The notes under the pieces: model-generated | Told to the model about the DNA's origin: nothing | Database searches by the model: none | The model's input: the letters and a program-made list of their open reading frames with translations, nothing else | Made by a program: the position numbers and the translations under genes | Part shown: piece after piece, positions 23,647 through 33,122 of the stretch | How the letters are laid out: every line of letters begins with the position of its first letter | How positions within the stretch are numbered: position 1 is the stretch's first letter | Source of the DNA: CAZAMP01 sp964486455 | GTDB taxonomy: Bacteria; Eisenbacteria; RBG-16-71-46; CAZAMP01 | Direction: 5' to 3' | DNA length: 44,423 nt | Assembly (NCBI GenBank): GCA_964486455.1 | Contig: CAZAMP010000036.1 | Coordinates: 1-44,423 of the forward strand

Positions 23647-24378
23647 CTACTCTTCCCGCCCTCCCCGCTTCTCGGCCGCGAGCATCGTCGCACGATGCAA
23701 GCTCTCGAACGTGCCGGCGTCCGTCCACCACCCGTCCATCACGTCGAAGCCCATCTTGCCCCACTCGATGTACGTATTGTTGACGTCGGTGATCTCGAGC
23801 TCCCCGCGCCCGGACGGCTCAAGCTCCCGCACGATGTCGAACACGCGCGCGTCGTAGAAATAGACGCCAATCACGGCGAGGCTACTCTTGGGCTCCTTGG
23901 GCTTCTCCACGATCCGGACGACGCGTTCCCCATCCACTTCGGCGACGCCGAAGCGCTCGGGGGCGTCCACTTCCTTCAGCAGAATGCGAGCGCCGCCACC
24001 CTGCTTTCGGTAGTTCTCCAGATAGCCCGAGATATCGTTCTCCAAAATGTTGTCGCCGAGAATGACGACGCACGGCTCCCTCGCCGCGAAGTGCTCGGCA
24101 AGCCCGAGCGCTTCCGCGATTCCGCCGTGACCTTCCTGATACGTGTAGTTCAGGTGCTTGAGACCGAACTCTCGGCCGTTCCCGAGCAGCTTGAGGAAGT
24201 CGCCCGCGCTCTCACCGCCGGTCACGATGAGAATGTCCTCGATGCCTGCATCCACCAGCGTGCGAATCGGATAGTAGATCATGGGCAAATCGAACACGGG
24301 CAAGAGATGCTTGTTGGTGACACGTGTCAGCGGATCCAGTCGCGTTCCCTTGCCGCCGGCGAGCACAATCCCTTTCAT
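23647..24378 (-). CDS. Sugar-1-phosphate nucleotidylyltransferase (glucose-1-phosphate thymidylyltransferase-like)
   Basis: 243 residues. It would activate a sugar-1-phosphate with dTTP (or another NTP) to an NDP-sugar, typically dTDP-glucose for rhamnose-type surface sugars. The N-terminal nucleotide loop LAGGKGTRLDPLT is followed by NKHLLPVFDLPMIYYP, VILGDNI (metal Asp) and VEKPKEPKS with the catalytic-type Lys, then WTDAGTFESL. It is ~50 residues shorter than classical RfbA (~290), lacking the C-terminal allosteric part; this short form is common. The ATG at 24378 follows GAGGAGGGG. rfbB, rfbC and rfbD are absent here. It lies 47 nt downstream of the DUF255 gene on the same strand. Confidence 0.85.
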   Translation of the reverse strand: MKGIVLAGGKGTRLDPLTRVTNKHLLPVFDLPMIYYPIRTLVDAGIEDILIVTGGESAGDFLKLLGNGREFGLKHLNYTYQEGHGGIAEALGLAEHFAAREPCVVILGDNILENDISGYLENYRKQGGGARILLKEVDAPERFGVAEVDGERVVRIVEKPKEPKSSLAVIGVYFYDARVFDIVRELEPSGRGELEITDVNNTYIEWGKMGFDVMDGWWTDAGTFESLHRATMLAAEKRGGREE

Positions 24379-24425
24379 GTCCCCTCCTCGGATCTAGCAG
24401 TCCGGTGCAAAACCACAGCGGGCTG

Positions 24426-26303
24426 CTAGCTCGGGATCTCCCGAAGTCGCCACGTCAGCCGATCGACGGCGAGCGCGTAGCCGACGGCGTCCCAACCGGT
24501 CGACGGATACGTGCTGCTGAATGACTGAAGCGTGGCTTCCGCGTCATCGCGGTATGACGCGACCGCCGTCGCCACGTACAGATCCATCGCGCACTGAGCC
24601 AATCGGACGTTCTCACCGATCTTTGGAACGCGGAGAACCAGTCGGCCCGGTCCCGTCTCCGTGAGAGACAAATCCCAGAACGCCCCTGAAATCTCGTTTC
24701 TGTACGACTGTCGGATCATCGTGTACAGGTCCCGCGCCCGCGACAGGTAGCGTTCATCATCGGTCGCCTCGTATGCGCTCAAACAGGCCTCGAGTGCTGC
24801 CACCTGATCGTCCAGGATCCGCGGGCCATGAGCCTGCATACCATCGAACACGTGTGGAACACCGTCGAGCGCGTTGTAGACCGCATCGGTGAAGAAATCG
24901 ATCGTCCGAAGCGCCTGGCGGTCGTACGCGGGCTCACCGAAGACCTTGCCGGCCAGCAGGAGCGCACGGGCCATTCGCAGATTCTGGGCCGCGTAGGCGC
25001 TTGAATCGATACGCGGTCTCTCGCCGGCGAGCCGGTACCCGCGCATCCGGGCCATTGCCCGATCGAGGATCGCTTGCACCTGCTCGGCATTCATCTCGAG
25101 TCGTTCGGCGGTTTTCGCCATGCCGCCCGATTCGAGAAGCACGTTTTGATGCGGATCATCGGGCATCTCACCGTGGAGCGCGACGCCGTAGTGCGTCTTC
25201 ACAACCTGCGCCTCTTCCGCGCTCAGCAGCGTGTCGACCTGCTGGACCGTCCACGTGTAGAAGCTCCCGTCATCGCTGGGACCGATATCGGCATCGATGG
25301 CGTTGGAAAAGGTCGTCGAGTCCGGATTCATCATGGACGCCATCACGAACTCGACCGTCTCTCGCGCGAGGGCTTCATAGCGGTCGGTGTGCCACTGCTT
25401 GGAAGCCTCGAGATACAGCTCGATCATGCCCGATTGGATATCCAGAAACTTCTCGAAGTGAGGGACCGACCATGATCGATTTGCGGACGCCCTGAAATAG
25501 CCGCCGTGAAGATGATCGCGAATGCCTCCATCCGCTATCGCCTCCAGCGTGCGCTTGACGAAGGATTCGACCTCGGCGTCGACCTCTCCCTCGCGCAGGG
25601 CCTCCTCCAGTAACCAGCTCAGGACGATCGGCATCAGTAGCTTGCCGCCGTCTTCGGACTCCGAGAGGATGCCGCCGTACGTCGAATCGAAGTATTGCCT
25701 AATGCCGGCAATGACTTTGCGGCGGATGTCACCGTCCAGAACACCTTCGTCCTTGATGAAGGCTTGCGCTTGGGCCATTCGGAGTCGTCGGTCTGACAGC
25801 GCGCCGCGCAGTGAGTCGCCCCCGGCGCGATAGCTCTGGAGGGCGCTGTCGAGGAACTGGCGAAACGCGCTCTTCCCCATGAATGTCGCGCCGGTGACCA
25901 TGTCTCCCTCAGGGGTGAGCACGCAAATGCTCGGCCAGCTCCCGCGGTTGTATCGCAGATCGATATCGGGGCGCGCGTCTGGATCAACGCGGACCGGGAT
26001 GAAGTTGTCCTCGATGAAATCAGCGATCTCTTTGTCGCCGTACATCATCTCGTCGAAGATGTGACACCAGTGGCACCAGAGCCCTCCGAGATCCAGGAGG
26101 ACGGGCGTGTCCGAATCGGCCCGGGCCAATGTCTCCTCCGACCAACTGCTCCAAGAGACCCTGGAAACGTCCTCGTAGGGATTGTCTCTCTGAAACGTCG
26201 GGCGCGGGTCATCCGCAAAACCGCCGCCGGCTTTGTCGCCGCCACCGCAACTCGTAAGCAGCAAAAGACATGCGAAAAGCCCGGCGCGTGAAAACCATTT
26301 CAT
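24426..26303 (-). CDS. DUF255 thioredoxin-domain lipoprotein (YyaL/SPATA20-like)
   Basis: 625 residues. Lipobox LTSC (Cys19) anchors it outside the inner membrane, unusual for this mostly cytosolic family. Residues ~45-190 are the DUF255 thioredoxin-like domain with WCHWCH (76-81) in the CxxC position, followed by cis-Pro-type WPSICVLTPEG. Residues ~200-620 form an alpha/alpha-barrel as in N-acylglucosamine epimerase-like or glycoside hydrolase proteins (HFEKFLDIQSGMIELYLEA, FYTWTVQQVDTLL). The family's function is unknown; a redox or sugar-related role is inferred from the fused folds. AAGGAG lies about 9 nt before the ATG. A TATAAT at 26387-26392 on the minus strand may be its -10. Confidence 0.85.
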   Translation of the reverse strand: MKWFSRAGLFACLLLLTSCGGGDKAGGGFADDPRPTFQRDNPYEDVSRVSWSSWSEETLARADSDTPVLLDLGGLWCHWCHIFDEMMYGDKEIADFIEDNFIPVRVDPDARPDIDLRYNRGSWPSICVLTPEGDMVTGATFMGKSAFRQFLDSALQSYRAGGDSLRGALSDRRLRMAQAQAFIKDEGVLDGDIRRKVIAGIRQYFDSTYGGILSESEDGGKLLMPIVLSWLLEEALREGEVDAEVESFVKRTLEAIADGGIRDHLHGGYFRASANRSWSVPHFEKFLDIQSGMIELYLEASKQWHTDRYEALARETVEFVMASMMNPDSTTFSNAIDADIGPSDDGSFYTWTVQQVDTLLSAEEAQVVKTHYGVALHGEMPDDPHQNVLLESGGMAKTAERLEMNAEQVQAILDRAMARMRGYRLAGERPRIDSSAYAAQNLRMARALLLAGKVFGEPAYDRQALRTIDFFTDAVYNALDGVPHVFDGMQAHGPRILDDQVAALEACLSAYEATDDERYLSRARDLYTMIRQSYRNEISGAFWDLSLTETGPGRLVLRVPKIGENVRLAQCAMDLYVATAVASYRDDAEATLQSFSSTYPSTGWDAVGYALAVDRLTWRLREIPS

Positions 26304-26386
26304 GATCCGTTCGCTCCTTCGGCATTACCGACCAGCAACTGAGTGGTTCGGCCCTCGATCGTCCGCTCTCACGAGGAGAATGCGAC

Positions 26387-26392
26387 ATTATA
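26387..26392 (-). promoter_or_regulatory. Possible -10 element for the DUF255 gene
   Basis: A perfect TATAAT on the minus strand, 84 nt upstream of the ATG at 26303, but only a weak -35 (CTTTCG) at 17 nt. It sits back to back with the candidate glgA promoter. Confidence 0.3.
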
Positions 26393-26445
26393 CACGCACG
26401 CGACCCAGGCGAAAGCCGGGCCGAATCGGACCGGTCCGGTTTGCG

Positions 26446-26474
26446 TTGAGTTTCGCCCCGCGGCGGGCTACCAT
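26446..26474 (+). promoter_or_regulatory. Candidate promoter for the glycogen operon
   Basis: TTGAGT (26446-26451), a 17-nt spacer and TACCAT (26469-26474), each matching 4/6. The predicted start is about 50 nt before the glgA ATG at 26533. Confidence 0.35.
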
Positions 26475-26532
26475 CCCCCGCCTCATCCGACGGTGCGAGG
26501 CACCCACATACCTAATATGGAGTGAATCTCAC

Positions 26533-28782
26533 ATGGCAACCGCTAGGAGCGGACAGGCGGCTCAGCCCGAGCGACCGCGGCGCAGACGGGCGACGGGAAA
26601 CGTCCTTTGCGTCACGGCCGAGGCTCATCCCTGGGCAAAAGCGGGTGGGCTCGCCGATATGGTGAGTTCCCTGGCCGCCCGCTTGGCGTCCGTTGGATGG
26701 CGCGTGAGCATCTGCCTTCCGGCCTACCGATCCACCTTGGCTGAGAAACCGACGATCGAAGTCGTCGCGCGAGACCAGGCCACGCGGCTCGGGGACGCGT
26801 ACCGATACGACATCCTCAGGATCAAGGGCAACGACAACCCGCGCATCTACTTGATTCGTTGCGACGCGCTGTATGATCGAGGCGAGATCTACGGGGAGAA
26901 CGGGGATGCCTACTCCGACAACATGTTGCGATATGCGCTCTTGTGCGAGGCGTCATTGTCGCTTCCTCGGCTGCTGGAAGAACGCTTCGACATCGTTCAC
27001 TCCCACGATTGGCACGCGGCGCTGGCGCCGGTACTCCTCTCCACCGCTTTCGCGACCGACCCATGGGTCGGTGACGCCCGTAGCGTGCTGACCATCCACA
27101 ATCTCGCCCACCAGGGCCGATTCGATCCCGACGTGCTCGGGCAGCTTGGCCTTCCGCGGGGCCTCTACCATCCGGATTTCATGAAGGTCGGCGGCGCGGT
27201 CAACTTCCTCAAGGGCGGAATTGTGTTCGCTGATCAGATCACGACGGTCAGCCCGAGCTACGCCAAGGAAATCCAAACGCCGGAGAACGGTGAGGGCCTG
27301 CACGAGGTGCTCGTGCGGCGGCGTGACGCCATGACCGGCATACTGAACGGGATCGATGACGACCTCTGGGACCCGGCCAGCGATCCATGGATCGAGCAGA
27401 ACTACACGGCGAGAAGCCTCGGGAAGAAGTCGGAATCGAAACGCGCGCTCCAGAAGGCGATCGGTCTTCCCGTCCGCAAGTCGACACCGCTCATCGGCTA
27501 CGTTGGACGCATGGTGCACCAGAAGGGTGTCGATCTGATCATCGAGTCGCTTGAAAAACTGCTTCGCAACGACATCCAGATCGTCATGCTGGGGACGGGA
27601 GACGGCTACCTCGAGGAAACGCTCACACAGGCCGCGGTTCTCCACCCGGAGAAGCTCGCGGTACGGATCGGGTTCGACGAGAAGATGGCCCACCGAATCG
27701 AGGCGGGCAGCGACTTCTTCTTGATGCCCTCCCGTTTCGAACCGTGCGGATTGAACCAGCTCTACAGCATGCGGTACGGCACGATTCCGATCGTCCATGC
27801 CGTCGGCGGATTGAGCGACACCGTCAAGGACGCGTCGCCGAAGAACATAGAATCGGGGCGCGCGACGGGCGTCGTGTTCCGCACGCACAGTGTGCTGGCG
27901 CTGCGGCGGGCCGTCGAAAAGGCACTGGCGCTCTATCGCGACAAGAAGCTGTGGTCGGCCCTCCGGCGCACGGCAATGGGCCGTGACTGGTCGTGGCAAC
28001 GCAGCGGTCGATCATACGTCCGTCTCTATCGCAGTGCCCTCAAGGCCGGACCCAGGCGTTTGACTGTCCCGGACATCGTGGAGCCGGTGGCCGAAGCGCC
28101 ATCGAGCGACCCCTACGTCGACTGGGGACCGGAACTCTCACCGGACTACGGCGTGGACACGCTTTTGCTGCTGGTGCAAGCCCCGGGAAAGCTCTTCTGC
28201 TACTGGGAGGTGACACCTGAAACGCACCGGCAGGCGGCGAACGCGGCGTCGGTCCCGGAGAGCGCCCCGCTGTCATTGGTGATGAAGCGTGTGGACAGGG
28301 AAGAGGAGTGGCCCATCTCACAAAGCATCCCTCTTCACGGCGACTGGTGGCTCAGCATCCACTCGCCGGGGGCGGCCTTCGTCATCGAAATCAGGGTTAC
28401 GTCGCCCGACGGCCGGCATCACACACTTCTCCGATCCAATCGGGTCCGGATCCCAATTACAGGCGCCCACTGGCGAACGGACGTGACCTGGGCAAGACGG
28501 CCGGTATCGATGGGTCCGGGCCGGCCTGGACGGGCCGACAGAAGGACCGGCGACTCCGAAAACGCCGATCGCCATCGTGTCCCGCACCCCGATCAGCACC
28601 CCGATGAGCGCCCCGATGAGCACCCCGATGAGCGCAGCGCCGGGCGGCCTGATGAGCGGAAGGGCGAACCGACGCGCGGCGACACGACCGGCATCGACCC
28701 CAGGCGGTTTCGACCGGAAGGGCTTCCTTCGTCTCCCGGTGTGTCGTCCTGGGTTCGACCGAGTTCCTGGGGGCGATCATGA
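26533..28782 (+). CDS. glgA: Glycogen synthase fused to a DUF4912 domain
   Basis: 749 residues versus ~480 for plain GlgA. Residues ~22-495 are a GT5 glycogen/starch synthase, which adds glucose from ADP-glucose to an alpha-1,4-glucan: KAGGLADMV is the nucleotide-sugar loop, HSHDWH and IHNLAHQG follow, and SRFEPCGLNQLYSMRYG carries the catalytic-type Glu. Residues ~526-650 are a DUF4912 domain (YGVDTLLLLVQAPGKLFCYWEV), possibly a carbohydrate- or protein-binding module. The tail from ~660 is low complexity, with HPDE/RPDE repeats from a 12-24 nt unit at 28585-28640. The ATG at 26533 has GGAG about 10 nt upstream and sits just before the homology. Its stop overlaps the branching-enzyme ATG. 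Confidence 0.87.
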   Translation: MATARSGQAAQPERPRRRRATGNVLCVTAEAHPWAKAGGLADMVSSLAARLASVGWRVSICLPAYRSTLAEKPTIEVVARDQATRLGDAYRYDILRIKGNDNPRIYLIRCDALYDRGEIYGENGDAYSDNMLRYALLCEASLSLPRLLEERFDIVHSHDWHAALAPVLLSTAFATDPWVGDARSVLTIHNLAHQGRFDPDVLGQLGLPRGLYHPDFMKVGGAVNFLKGGIVFADQITTVSPSYAKEIQTPENGEGLHEVLVRRRDAMTGILNGIDDDLWDPASDPWIEQNYTARSLGKKSESKRALQKAIGLPVRKSTPLIGYVGRMVHQKGVDLIIESLEKLLRNDIQIVMLGTGDGYLEETLTQAAVLHPEKLAVRIGFDEKMAHRIEAGSDFFLMPSRFEPCGLNQLYSMRYGTIPIVHAVGGLSDTVKDASPKNIESGRATGVVFRTHSVLALRRAVEKALALYRDKKLWSALRRTAMGRDWSWQRSGRSYVRLYRSALKAGPRRLTVPDIVEPVAEAPSSDPYVDWGPELSPDYGVDTLLLLVQAPGKLFCYWEVTPETHRQAANAASVPESAPLSLVMKRVDREEEWPISQSIPLHGDWWLSIHSPGAAFVIEIRVTSPDGRHHTLLRSNRVRIPITGAHWRTDVTWARRPVSMGPGRPGRADRRTGDSENADRHRVPHPDQHPDERPDEHPDERSAGRPDERKGEPTRGDTTGIDPRRFRPEGLPSSPGVSSWVRPSSWGRS
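28585..28640 (+). repeat. Short in-frame tandem repeat in the glgA tail
   Basis: Several copies of a CACCCCGATGAG / CGCCCCGATGAG unit encode alternating HPDE and RPDE. Such tracts expand and contract by slippage and code for a flexible, charged linker. Confidence 0.7.
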
Positions 28783-30371
28783 GATCCGATCCGGTCGGCT
28801 ACCTGTCGCTGGTGCTACACGCGCATCTCCCGTTCGTGCGCCACCCGGAGCAGGAGCGCTTTCTCGAGGAAGACTGGCTGTTCGAAGCGATCACCGAGAC
28901 TTACTTCCCGCTTCTCGAATCGTTCACGCGGCTGCGTTCGGAGGGAACCGACTTCCGCGTCACGATGACGCTGACCCCACCGCTGGCCGCGATGCTGGGC
29001 GATCCGCTACTGCAATCACGCTACCTGGCGCACCTGGGTCGCATGGAAGAGCTGACCGAGCGGGAATCCCGACATCACAACGAGACAACGCGCATCGGAA
29101 AGGTCGCGCGACACTATCGCGACCAGTTCCACGCGGCGCGCCATTTCATCGATCGAACCTGCGGCGGTTCGCTGCTGACGAGTTTTCGGGACCTCATGGA
29201 CTCCGGCCATCTCGAGGTGATTACATGCACCGCCACGCACGGCTTCCTTCCCCTGATGGGAAGCGATGCCGCGAGACGGGCGCAGATCCGAGTGGGGGTC
29301 GAATCGTACCGGCAGCTCTTCGACCGGCAGCCGCGCGGGATCTGGCTCGCAGAGTGCGCATACGATGAGGGGGTCGACCGCCTCCTCGCAGCGGAAGGCA
29401 TCGAGTACTTCTTCCTCGATTCACACGGGCTTCTCTTCGGGGAGCCACGCCCGGCATTGGGCCTCTACGCACCCGTCATCACCGAAGCCAACGTCTACGC
29501 GTTCGCGCGAGACGTGGAATCTTCGAAGCAAGTGTGGAGCGCGGAGGAAGGATACCCCGGTGACCGAGACTACCGAGAGTTCTACCGTGACATCGGCTTC
29601 GATGCCGACTACGACTACATCAAACCCTACCTACATCCTGACGGCGTACGCCGGCCCGTCGGCATCAAGTACCACCGGATCACGGGCAAGGTCGAGCTTC
29701 ACGAGAAGGACTACTACGATCCGGACTGGGCCCGTGAGCGCGCAGCCGAGCACGCCGGAAACTTTATGTTCAACCGCCAGTGCCAGCTTCGCTGGTTGCG
29801 CGGCGGCATGAACCGTCCCCCCATCATCACCGCGCCGTACGACGCGGAGCTGTTCGGACATTGGTGGTATGAGGGCCCCATGTTCCTGGAATACCTGTTC
29901 CGGAAGATGCATCACGACCAGAACGAGATCATGCTCGCCACGCCGGGCGACTATCTGGATCGTCACCCGGAGTGCCAGCGACAAGCGCCGAACCCCTCGA
30001 CCTGGGGATCGGAGGGCTCCAACCTCGTCTGGCTGAACGGAGCGAATTCCTGGCTCTATCGGCACCAACATCACGCGGAGCGCCGGATGCGGGAGTTGGC
30101 GGAGGCCCACCCGGAGGGGAATGGTCTCACGCGCCGGGCGCTCAACCAGGCGGCACGCGAGCTGCTCCTGGCCCAATCAAGCGACTGGGCGTTCATCGCG
30201 ACCACCGGAACGATGGTCCCGTACGCGTTTCGCCGTTTCAAGGAACACATGACACGCTTTGGCGAAATCGACCGGCAGATCACGGAGGGCCGGATCGATG
30301 AGGAGTTTGTTGCCGCCACGGAAGAGAGCGCGCCCATATTCCCCTGGATCGACTATCGAGTCTTCGTGTAA
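28779..30371 (+). CDS. GH57 1,4-alpha-glucan branching enzyme
   Basis: 530 residues, close to thermophile GH57 branching enzymes (~520-560). It makes alpha-1,6 branches in the glucan produced by GlgA. Catalytic features are visible: LHAHLPFVRHPE at the N-terminus, nucleophile Glu192 in GIWLAECAY, and acid/base Asp355 in ITAPYDAELFGHWW. The C-terminal region has the family's helical domain (SDWAFIATTGTMVPYAFRRF). Its ATG overlaps the glgA stop (ATGA), so synthase and branching enzyme are made in a coupled ratio. There is no GH13 glgB in the window. Distinguishing branching enzyme from GH57 amylase rests on overall resemblance. Confidence 0.87.
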   Translation: MRSDPVGYLSLVLHAHLPFVRHPEQERFLEEDWLFEAITETYFPLLESFTRLRSEGTDFRVTMTLTPPLAAMLGDPLLQSRYLAHLGRMEELTERESRHHNETTRIGKVARHYRDQFHAARHFIDRTCGGSLLTSFRDLMDSGHLEVITCTATHGFLPLMGSDAARRAQIRVGVESYRQLFDRQPRGIWLAECAYDEGVDRLLAAEGIEYFFLDSHGLLFGEPRPALGLYAPVITEANVYAFARDVESSKQVWSAEEGYPGDRDYREFYRDIGFDADYDYIKPYLHPDGVRRPVGIKYHRITGKVELHEKDYYDPDWARERAAEHAGNFMFNRQCQLRWLRGGMNRPPIITAPYDAELFGHWWYEGPMFLEYLFRKMHHDQNEIMLATPGDYLDRHPECQRQAPNPSTWGSEGSNLVWLNGANSWLYRHQHHAERRMRELAEAHPEGNGLTRRALNQAARELLLAQSSDWAFIATTGTMVPYAFRRFKEHMTRFGEIDRQITEGRIDEEFVAATEESAPIFPWIDYRVFV

Positions 30372-30477
30372 TCGCGGCGCCCGCGCCGTTGCCTCCTCCC
30401 GTCGACCTGTGGCATCATTGTCGGCCAGATTCGCCTACGGGATCCTCCACGTGCGCCCACCCAGGGAGACGGGATAG

Positions 30478-33117
30478 ATGGAAGAACTGATCGCGCGACT
30501 CAAGAACGCATCCGACTGGCAGACCGATCTCATCGACGAGATCGGTCAGACGGTCATCACTGCGTCCGAGGACGGAACGCTGGCCACTCTGGTGGATGAG
30601 ACCTGTGAGGGGTGCAGTGACGATGCCTCCCCGAACCTCCAGTTGCTCTGCCACCTCACGTCGGCGCGGCGAGGCCGCGATCCGGAAGCCACGAACCGCC
30701 TCGCCTCGCTGATCGAGAAAGTCAATCAGTCGGGCCGCTGGAATGTCCTGGCGCACGTCGCGCGGGCGGCGATGGACACGATCGATGATCCGAGCCTCTC
30801 ACGCTACATCGCACGGGCCGGCGAAGAGGGCGGCCTCGATGTATTGCCGGAGGGCTCCCTACAGCGCGCTCTCGTCGTCACGCCGGAGAACCACCGCTTG
30901 CTTTGGCTTCGCGGCGTCGAGCTGGAAACCAAGGAAGATGAGACGGCCCAGGAGTTCTATGCGCACTCCCTGGTCGGCTGGGCGAAGAGCAAGGATGTCG
31001 AGAAGGTCGACGATTGCGTGCTCAAGCTCCTCGAGAACCCGAATGCCGAGACGTGGGGCATCGCCTGGTCCGGCCTCGATAACCTCGCGAAGCACGGTGA
31101 GACCGCATCCATGATCAGCTTTCTGGATTTCGCGATGCACGAGAGCGAGGAACTCGGCCTCATGGATCGGATTTGGAAGACGCTTCGGCGCCTACTCGAG
31201 ACCGGAGACAAGCGACCGGAGATTCGCCGGCTGGCCGCGCGCGCGGCGGAAGGCAGTCAGCGGAAGATCAAGTCGATCGAACGCATCGTCGAGCGAAGCG
31301 GCCTTCGCTCCTCGGACGTCAACATCGAGACGGCGCTCAAGGAGTACGATCGATTCCTCAAATACGCACCGGGGCTCTTGGTCGTGCACAGCGGCTGGGG
31401 CGTCGGAACGATTCAGGACAACGACGGTGAAGCCATCGTCGTCGATTTCCCACAGAAGCCGGCGCACCGCATGACGCTCACCATTGCCGGACGCTCCCTG
31501 GACATTCTTCCGCCGGATGATCTTCGGACCTACATCCTTACGGATCTCGACTATCTCAAACGACTGGCAAAGGAAGACCCGGCGGAGCTCATGTTGATTG
31601 CGCTGCGCAAGGCGCGCGGCGAAGCGTCCACCTCGGAGCTGCGCAAGCTGCTCGTGCCGGACGTGTTCACGGCGCAGACCTGGTCGAGCTGGCTGAAGAA
31701 AGCGGCGACGGCGGCGGAATCGGATGATCGCATCGACACGACTCAGACGTTTCGAAAGGTCTATCGCGTACTCGAGACGAACGGATCCGCGCAGCTCGTC
31801 CCCCCCATTCAGGAAAAGACCGACGTCCACCAAAACCTGGAGATGATCCACCGGTTTCTCACGCAGCACCCCGAGGCGGAGGCGGAGGCCAAGCGCATCT
31901 ATCGCCCGAGAATCGTTCAGTGGCTCGGCTCGATCGACAAGATCGAGGCTCAGGTTCATTTGCTCAATGTCCTTCGACGCTGGGACGAGCGCTCTGTGCC
32001 GAGGTTCATCGAGAAGCTGACAGAGCTTCTGGATGGCGGCGGTGACTTCTCGTTCACCACATTGGCACACGAGCAGCTCGATCTCCTGACGGCGGCCGAG
32101 GAAGCCGGGATGGGTGCGGGAGCCGCGCTCGCCGGGTTTCCGTCACGGCACGCGGACGTGCGCCGCCGCGCCGCGCAGATCTTCGCCGATCAGCTGGGTG
32201 AGAAGAGCGAGCGCTTCATTCGTGATCTCTACAGCCACTCACCTAGCCAGGCGAACCGCATCCTCGGGCTGGTCGAGTTCTCCTGCGACAACCCGGAGAC
32301 GATCCCGGCCGCGCTGGCGGACCCATGGCAGGCGGGGCGGGCGATCATCGCGATCGTGAACCTGACCACGCGGGAACCGCTCAGGCGCCGCGCGCGCTCG
32401 TTGCTCAAGATCGACGGACCGCTGGGTCGTCAGCTCTCGGCAAAACCGATCGACGAGGAGAACGCGCTGCTCCTCGAGAAGCAGCTCACGAGCTGGCGCA
32501 CGACGGATCGCCATCTCTTCCCCGCGCTGGACTTCCTCGAGGCGTCGGGGGGCACCGATGTCGTCGCGCGGGTTCGCGAGCATCGATCCGCTCAGTCCGC
32601 CCGGTTCGTCTCGATGACGCTCGAGGCATCGGAATCACAGAATGCCATTCTCATGACCCGGAAGACGATCGAGCGGCTGCGCGATGAGATCGCCGAACTC
32701 GAGCTGGCGCTCAAGACCACGATCCCCGAGAAGATCAGGGTCGCCATGGCCCATGGGGATCTGAGCGAGAACGCCGAGTACGACGCCGCCAAGCTCAAAC
32801 AACAGCAGTACAACGCGCGGTTGGTGGATCTTCAGGAGCAGATCGGGGCCGCGCGCGCGATCGAAGATGTCCGGCAGGAACCGGGCGTCGCCGGTCCGGG
32901 ATCCGAGATCATCACCGAGGACCTTGCCGACGGGAGCCACCACACGTACTGGGTATTGGGAGAAGGAGACTCTCAGCTCGGATCATCCGTCGTCTCCTAT
33001 CGCGCACCACTCGGCGCGGCGCTCACCGGCCATCGTGAGGGCGCCGAGGTGACGGTGGTACTCCAAGATGGAGAGCGGCGGCTCAAGATCGTGTCGATTC
33101 GGCGGAAGTTGCCGTAA
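30478..33117 (+). CDS. Large GreA-domain transcript cleavage factor with N-terminal extension
   Basis: 879 residues versus ~158 for ordinary GreA. Residues ~720-879 are a complete GreA/GreB module. Its coiled-coil tip motif GDLSENAEY carries the acidic residues (Asp761, Glu764) that position catalytic metal in RNA polymerase's secondary channel, followed by the FKBP-like C-terminal domain (VSYRAPLGAALTGHREGAEV). Residues ~1-290 and 350-700 are helical, repeat-like. Between them, ~295-350 (LLVVHSGWGVGTIQDNDGE) resembles an SH3/Tudor-like fold such as the CarD/Mfd RNA-polymerase-interacting domain; that comparison is my inference. Chlamydial GreA is similarly long. It rescues backtracked polymerase. 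GGGAG lies ~9 nt before the ATG. Confidence 0.85.
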   Translation: MEELIARLKNASDWQTDLIDEIGQTVITASEDGTLATLVDETCEGCSDDASPNLQLLCHLTSARRGRDPEATNRLASLIEKVNQSGRWNVLAHVARAAMDTIDDPSLSRYIARAGEEGGLDVLPEGSLQRALVVTPENHRLLWLRGVELETKEDETAQEFYAHSLVGWAKSKDVEKVDDCVLKLLENPNAETWGIAWSGLDNLAKHGETASMISFLDFAMHESEELGLMDRIWKTLRRLLETGDKRPEIRRLAARAAEGSQRKIKSIERIVERSGLRSSDVNIETALKEYDRFLKYAPGLLVVHSGWGVGTIQDNDGEAIVVDFPQKPAHRMTLTIAGRSLDILPPDDLRTYILTDLDYLKRLAKEDPAELMLIALRKARGEASTSELRKLLVPDVFTAQTWSSWLKKAATAAESDDRIDTTQTFRKVYRVLETNGSAQLVPPIQEKTDVHQNLEMIHRFLTQHPEAEAEAKRIYRPRIVQWLGSIDKIEAQVHLLNVLRRWDERSVPRFIEKLTELLDGGGDFSFTTLAHEQLDLLTAAEEAGMGAGAALAGFPSRHADVRRRAAQIFADQLGEKSERFIRDLYSHSPSQANRILGLVEFSCDNPETIPAALADPWQAGRAIIAIVNLTTREPLRRRARSLLKIDGPLGRQLSAKPIDEENALLLEKQLTSWRTTDRHLFPALDFLEASGGTDVVARVREHRSAQSARFVSMTLEASESQNAILMTRKTIERLRDEIAELELALKTTIPEKIRVAMAHGDLSENAEYDAAKLKQQQYNARLVDLQEQIGAARAIEDVRQEPGVAGPGSEIITEDLADGSHHTYWVLGEGDSQLGSSVVSYRAPLGAALTGHREGAEVTVVLQDGERRLKIVSIRRKLP

Positions 33118-33122
33118 GAATG

